From: Aliivibrio_A kagoshimensis
GTDB lineage: Bacteria > Pseudomonadota > Gammaproteobacteria > Enterobacterales > Vibrionaceae
DNA length: 64,000 nt
Direction of reading: 5' to 3'
Assembly: GCF_050337105.1 (NCBI RefSeq)
Contig: NZ_JAKJSQ010000010.1
Location: forward strand, 1-64,000
Shown: positions 61,009-64,000 of the stretch, one piece after another
Layout of the letters: every line of letters starts with the position of its first letter
Numbering within the stretch: position 1 is the stretch's first letter
Notes under the pieces: generated by a model
Databases searched by the model: none
Seen by the model: the letters and a program-made list of their open reading frames with translations, nothing else
Told to the model about the DNA's origin: nothing
Program-made: the position numbers and the translations under genes

Positions 61009-61025
61009 TAGAAATCCGACCACTA
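61009..61025 (-). promoter_or_regulatory. Possible FadR site upstream of fadL
   Basis: TAGAAATCCGACCACTA matches the FadR consensus AACTGGTCNGACCAGTT at about 9 of 16 positions, concentrated in the TC-N-GACCA core. It lies where the -35 of fadL is expected, the position seen in repressed FadR promoters. Confidence 0.35.
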
Positions 61026-61199
61026 CATAAAAAACAGTTAAAATCGTGATCTTGCGCCTACTTTGCATAAATGGTAGGGAACTTCGCTGAATTTAAAGTA
61101 AATACTCGATAAATAATTTTTTTATGGTCGAAAAAATAGGTAATCAATCATTGATTTAAGTCAATATATGATTGAACTAAAAGGAGTTTGGAGAGAAAG

Positions 61200-61230
61200 A
61201 TGGTGGCCAATAACATGTTATTAGCCACCG
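61200..61230 (-). terminator. Terminator of the sigma/anti-sigma operon
   Basis: GGTGGC..AATAAC pairs with GTTATT..GCCACC, with one mismatch, and on the - strand is followed by the T-rich ATCTTTCTCTCC. It lies just after the anti-sigma stop, so fadL is transcribed separately. Confidence 0.7.
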
Positions 61231-61242
61231 AAGGTAAATGAG

Positions 61243-61980
61243 TTAAATCTTAAATGTTAAGCTGTTTTTAAGTTGATTCGAGATAATTGTTAAATTTTCA
61301 GATTTATCACCTACCACTATCAAACTTGATGCATTTCCATGTTCGGAGTTGAGGGCAGTTACCTCTCCTTTTAGGTGATCGTCGTCGAAATGGTAGTCTT
61401 TAGCGCTGCTTTGAGGCACAACAAACACTGTGACTCTATCGTAAGTACCCTGCATGACTAAATGCAGCGCGGCACCGACACCTTCAAAACTGCAGTGATT
61501 CACATAATAGATGTGAGCAGGCAGTTCATGTGAAAATTGTTGACCGAACGGGGCAAGCTTATGGTTAATCTGAACCAGAGAGACCTGTTCATCAGCAATG
61601 TGGGTCATTGGCGCTTCATTCTCAACGTGAGCCAGTGCAGTATCACCTAAAGAGGCATGTGCGGCAGGAATGATCACACTGCGCCAGTTAAGCTGACCAA
61701 TCAGTAAACCACACACAAAAGCGACTGAAGCCGCGATCGCCAGGTAATTACGTGGGGATTTTTTTGTCTCTTCAGATTCAGCAGCCTGACGGAACAGAAT
61801 GGTATCGGCAAGATCGTCTGGAACCTCAATATTTAGAGTCTGTTCAATCATGCTGTCGAGCTGTTGTAACTCATCCACATACTGTCGATTAGACGGACTG
61901 CTCTCAATGGCAGCATGAATATCTTGGCTTTTATCACTAGGATTAGCCAAAATTCGACGACGGAATTCTAAATCATCCAT
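61243..61980 (-). CDS. Anti-sigma factor-like membrane protein (DUF3379-type)
   Basis: The 245-residue protein begins MDDLEFRRRILANPSDKSQD, has a soluble N-terminus of about 80 residues, one transmembrane helix near 82-100 (YLAIAASVAFVCGLLIGQL) and a periplasmic C-terminal domain. I recall this start and layout as DUF3379, encoded next to ECF sigma factors in Vibrio. An anti-sigma role is inferred from the 8-base overlap with the sigma gene and the membrane topology. No zinc-binding HxxxCxxC motif is seen. Confidence 0.82.
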   Translation of the reverse strand: MDDLEFRRRILANPSDKSQDIHAAIESSPSNRQYVDELQQLDSMIEQTLNIEVPDDLADTILFRQAAESEETKKSPRNYLAIAASVAFVCGLLIGQLNWRSVIIPAAHASLGDTALAHVENEAPMTHIADEQVSLVQINHKLAPFGQQFSHELPAHIYYVNHCSFEGVGAALHLVMQGTYDRVTVFVVPQSSAKDYHFDDDHLKGEVTALNSEHGNASSLIVVGDKSENLTIISNQLKNSLTFKI

Positions 61981-62554
61981 TGTTTTGACCCTCGAGTTTA
62001 TGTTGATTATCCAGTTGCTCTTTCAATTGATTACGTGCTCTAAACAGACGAGTCATTACCGTATTACGATTGAGTCCCAAAATGTCAGAGATCTCATCAC
62101 CACTAAAACCACCAATAACCTGTAACAGAAGCGGTTCACGATATTCAGGCTCCAGAGCAAGTATTTTCTGGTGTAACCAATGCTTTTCAATATCATCTTC
62201 ACTGTGTCTTAGGCTTTTATCCTCGACATGGTGATCGTCAATATCGACCAGTTCAAGTCGTTTTCTCTCAAAGCGTCGCGCATTCTCTCTTCGTAAAATA
62301 GTGATTAACCATGATTTTGCCGATTTCTCATCTTTTAAGCTGTCTAAAGAGCGCCATGCACGAAGACAGGTCTCTTGCACCAAATCTTCAGCAATGCTTT
62401 TATCTTTGCACAACCAGTAGGCATACCTGAATAGGTCTTTATGCCATGCTCGTACTAGAGCTTCGTATCGTTTTTGTTTGTCCATACTTTTATAGACCGC
62501 ACTATCTGCATTTTTATTTCGATCTTTTTTAGTAAAGTAGAATAGGGGGCTCAT
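61973..62554 (-). CDS. ECF-type sigma-70 family sigma factor
   Basis: The 193-residue product has region 2 (LVRAWHKDLFRYAYWLCKDK; AEDLVQETCLRAWRSLDSLK) and region 4 (LEPEYREPLLLQVIGGFSGD; EISDILGLNRNTVMTRLFRA), and no region 3, as in ECF factors. The ATG at 62554 is preferred because a TAGGA site lies 9 bases upstream; an ATG at 62563 directly abuts that site. It lies upstream of its presumed anti-sigma partner. The target genes are unknown; adjacent fadL and fadI are candidates. Confidence 0.92.
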   Translation of the reverse strand: MSPLFYFTKKDRNKNADSAVYKSMDKQKRYEALVRAWHKDLFRYAYWLCKDKSIAEDLVQETCLRAWRSLDSLKDEKSAKSWLITILRRENARRFERKRLELVDIDDHHVEDKSLRHSEDDIEKHWLHQKILALEPEYREPLLLQVIGGFSGDEISDILGLNRNTVMTRLFRARNQLKEQLDNQHKLEGQNNG

Positions 62555-62699
62555 TGCATTCATTCCTAAATAGGCAGTAATGTATCAAGCTAGTTTGTCA
62601 CTAAAACTGGGTTTCAGCATGAATATTGATCTAGTTCAAAAGCGAATATGTCAATAAGGTTATAATAATTGCGTTATCTAGCTAAACGTAACGTGATTG

Positions 62700-62876
62700 T
62701 TAAGTTCTTAGTGTTGAGATAGATAGCACATCCTTATGAAAGCTGGCGATATCAACGCACTCTTATTGACTTCTTGTGTTTTGGTTTCACTTTTACAGTT
62801 CCCTGACTACAGTCAGCACTTGTTAATAGTAATTACAGCTTATTTACCGCATCTTAAAGAGGTGCGGTTTTTTTTA
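62700..62876 (+). ncRNA. Candidate small RNA or attenuator upstream of fadI
   Basis: A dyad CTGACT-AC-AGTCAG (62803-62816) and a terminator-like hairpin (ACCGCA..TGCGGT followed by eight T, 62847-62876) lie in a region without a supported gene. The terminator faces fadI but ends about 210 bases before it. The 5' end is not determined. This could be a free small RNA or a leader; no known family was recognised. Confidence 0.4.
62847..62876 (+). terminator. Rho-independent terminator upstream of fadI
   Basis: ACCGCATCT pairs with AGAGGTGCGGT (with one bulge), followed by TTTTTTTT. It has no known gene in front of it on the same strand. Confidence 0.8.
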
Positions 62877-62989
62877 TCTGCAATACAGTTTACCGCCTCG
62901 CAAGCCTCATTAACACGTTACTCTTTAAAAATTGCGTCGAAATGATCACTGTTCTAATGAAGAACTCAGACTATTTTTCAAACAACAGT

Positions 62990-63018
62990 TTTAATTTTGA
63001 TAACATTTCAGTTACAAT
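62990..63018 (+). promoter_or_regulatory. Probable fadI promoter
   Basis: TTTAAT (62990-62995), 17 bases, then TACAAT (63013-63018). The -35 is weak and the -10 good. The start would fall in the FadR-like site just downstream. Confidence 0.45.
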
Positions 63019-63020
63019 CG

Positions 63021-63037
63021 ATCAGGTCAGACCTCTT
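63021..63037 (+). promoter_or_regulatory. Candidate FadR operator of fadI
   Basis: ATCAGGTCAGACCTCTT matches the FadR consensus AACTGGTCNGACCAGTT at 12 of 16 fixed positions with a perfect GGTCNGACC core. It covers the inferred transcription start, which fits repression in the absence of fatty acids. Confidence 0.65.
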
Positions 63038-63087
63038 TCGCTTATCTTTGAGCGGCGAGAATGTGGGTCAAATAATAAGGAGATGTG

Positions 63088-64000
63088 ATGAGAACGCCAC
63101 AAGATTTAACCACTCGTTCAGGGGAGCGAATAGCTATCGTCACTGGGCTAAGAACCCCTTTTGCTAAACAGTCAACCGCATTCAGCGCTGCCCCCGCAGT
63201 AGATATGGGCAATATGGTCGTCAACCAGATGCTCAACCAGTTTGATATTGATCCTGCTATTATCGATCAAGTGGTGTTTGGCCAAGTGGTTCAAATGCCT
63301 GAAGCGCCGAATATTGCGCGAGAAATTGTGTTAGGAACAGGCATGAACGTTAACACGGATGCATACAGTGTGACTCGTGCATGTGCTACCAGTTTTCAAG
63401 CCGCTGCCAATGTTGCAGAAAGCATTATGTCTGGAACCATTGATGTGGGTATTGCTGGTGGGGCAGACTCTTCCTCTGTTTTGCCTATTGGCGTATCAAA
63501 AAAATTAGCAGCGACATTACTGGCGCTTAGTAAGACTAAAACCATGGGACAAAAAGTGGCGTTGCTGCGTAAGCTCTCTCTGAAAGATCTCGCCCCCGTG
63601 CCACCTGCAGTTGCAGAATACTCTACAGGGATCAGTATGGGACAGACGGCGGAACAGATGGCAAAAAGCCACTCAATAAGTCGACTTGCTCAAGAGGAAC
63701 TTGCACACCGTTCGCACACGCTCGCGTCAAAGGCTTGGGCTGATGGACTGATTCAAGGTGAAGTCATGACGTCGTGTCCAGAGCCGTATAAGTCATGGAT
63801 AGCAAAAGATAATAATATTCGAGAAGATTCCACTTTAGAGAGTTATGCCAAACTAAGACCTGCATTTGATCGCAAGTACGGTTCAGTTACGGCAGCAACC
63901 AGCACGCCGTTGACGGATGGTGCTGCCGCGTTGTTAATGATGCGAGAAGGACGTGCCAAAGAGCTAGGGCTTGAAGTATTAGGGTATATGCGTTCGTACG
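63088..64000 (+). CDS. fadI: 3-ketoacyl-CoA thiolase FadI (5' part)
   Basis: FadI cleaves 3-ketoacyl-CoA in fatty acid beta-oxidation together with FadJ. The first 304 codons are present; the gene runs off the window end. The thiolase start (RIAIVTGLRTPFAKQSTAF) and the nucleophile Cys99 in VTRACATSFQAAA are visible, and the conserved ATSTPLTDGAAALLMMRE segment is reached. A strong AAGGAG lies 6-7 bases before the ATG. A FadR-like operator precedes it. fadJ is expected just outside the window. Confidence 0.95.
   Translation, partial: MRTPQDLTTRSGERIAIVTGLRTPFAKQSTAFSAAPAVDMGNMVVNQMLNQFDIDPAIIDQVVFGQVVQMPEAPNIAREIVLGTGMNVNTDAYSVTRACATSFQAAANVAESIMSGTIDVGIAGGADSSSVLPIGVSKKLAATLLALSKTKTMGQKVALLRKLSLKDLAPVPPAVAEYSTGISMGQTAEQMAKSHSISRLAQEELAHRSHTLASKAWADGLIQGEVMTSCPEPYKSWIAKDNNIREDSTLESYAKLRPAFDRKYGSVTAATSTPLTDGAAALLMMREGRAKELGLEVLGYMRSY

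Larger units (their letters stand above)
60892..61242 (-). other. Upstream region of fadL
   Basis: No gene is seen. On the - strand it holds the terminator of the anti-sigma gene (61200-61230), a FadR-like sequence (61009-61025) and an AT-rich TATATAAA element near 60990. That element would be a -10 with the FadR-like site near its -35. A leader of about 90 bases then precedes the fadL start. Confidence 0.5.
62555..62989. other. Intergenic region between the ECF sigma gene and fadI
   Basis: The region lies between divergent genes. It contains a terminator-ended element on the + strand (about 62700-62876), described separately. The ATG at 62736 opens a 69-codon frame without ribosome site, running through the terminator, so a protein is unlikely. 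The - strand promoter of the sigma gene could not be identified; a GAAACCC near 62605-62615 on that strand is a weak ECF -35 candidate. Confidence 0.5.

Noticed and set aside
62803..62816. CTGACT-AC-AGTCAG as an RNA hairpin by itself
   Set aside because: A 2-base loop is too small for the full stem; it is noted as a dyad only.
62736..62945. 69-codon open frame upstream of fadI
   Set aside because: No ribosome site and it runs through a strong terminator; kept only as a non-coding candidate.
1..64000. CRISPR arrays, tRNA, rRNA, insertion sequences, prophage genes
   Set aside because: Looked for and not seen; all long regions are explained by housekeeping or motility genes.

Overview
The window is chromosomal DNA from a gammaproteobacterium of the family Vibrionaceae. 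This is judged from gene content and order: CheV-CheR-FlgB..L, several polar flagellins, FlaI, FlrA/FlrB/FlrC, FlhF/FlhG and the ParC/ParP pair beside CheW. It also fits the individual protein sequences and the moderately AT-rich composition. No insertion sequence, phage gene, CRISPR array, tRNA or rRNA was seen. Almost all genes lie on the + strand in tightly packed operons.

Layout. (1) 122-13404: cheV, cheR, then the rod/hook/junction genes flgBCDE, flgFGHIJ and flgKL, each block with its own sigma-54 promoter and most with a terminator. One small membrane protein gene of unknown function sits between flgJ and flgK. (2) 13901-17737: three tandem flagellin genes, the first behind a sigma-54 promoter and the other two behind sigma-28 promoters. 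(3) 18017-24781: cap and chaperone genes fliD-flaI-fliS, then the regulators flrA (sigma-70 type promoter) and flrBC (sigma-54 promoter). (4) 24878-37531: fliEFGHIJKLMNOPQR-flhB, covering the MS ring, switch, export ATPase, hook-length ruler and export gate. (5) 37675-50154: flhA-flhF-flhG-fliA-cheYZAB-parC-parP-cheW and a DUF2802-type gene, covering the export gate, polar placement and number control, sigma-28 and the core chemotaxis array. (6) 50409-57416: the complete cytochrome c maturation operon ccmABCDEFGHI. (7) 57572-64000: mlaA, a GGDEF diguanylate cyclase, a convergent fadL, an anti-sigma/ECF sigma pair on the - strand, and the 5' part of fadI running off the window.

How it works together. 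The sequence supports the known Vibrio hierarchy: FlrA with sigma-54 drives flrBC, fliE.. and flhA..; FlrC with sigma-54 drives flgB.., flgF.., flgK.., the first flagellin and fliD; FliA drives the later flagellins. A palindrome GTCAA-N4-TTGAC, resembling the Pseudomonas FleQ box, lies beside the fliE and flhA promoters, and a degenerate version lies beside flrB. It was not found at the other sigma-54 promoters.

Most notable items: the CheA linker carries three short repeats resembling the CheY-binding tails of FliM and CheZ, where a P2 domain would normally be; the 142-aa gene between flgJ and flgK starts directly at the U-tract of a terminator; eight perfect copies of a 7-bp repeat overlap the stop codon of fadL; and there is a structured, terminator-ended non-coding element upstream of fadI. 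None of these could be checked against databases here.
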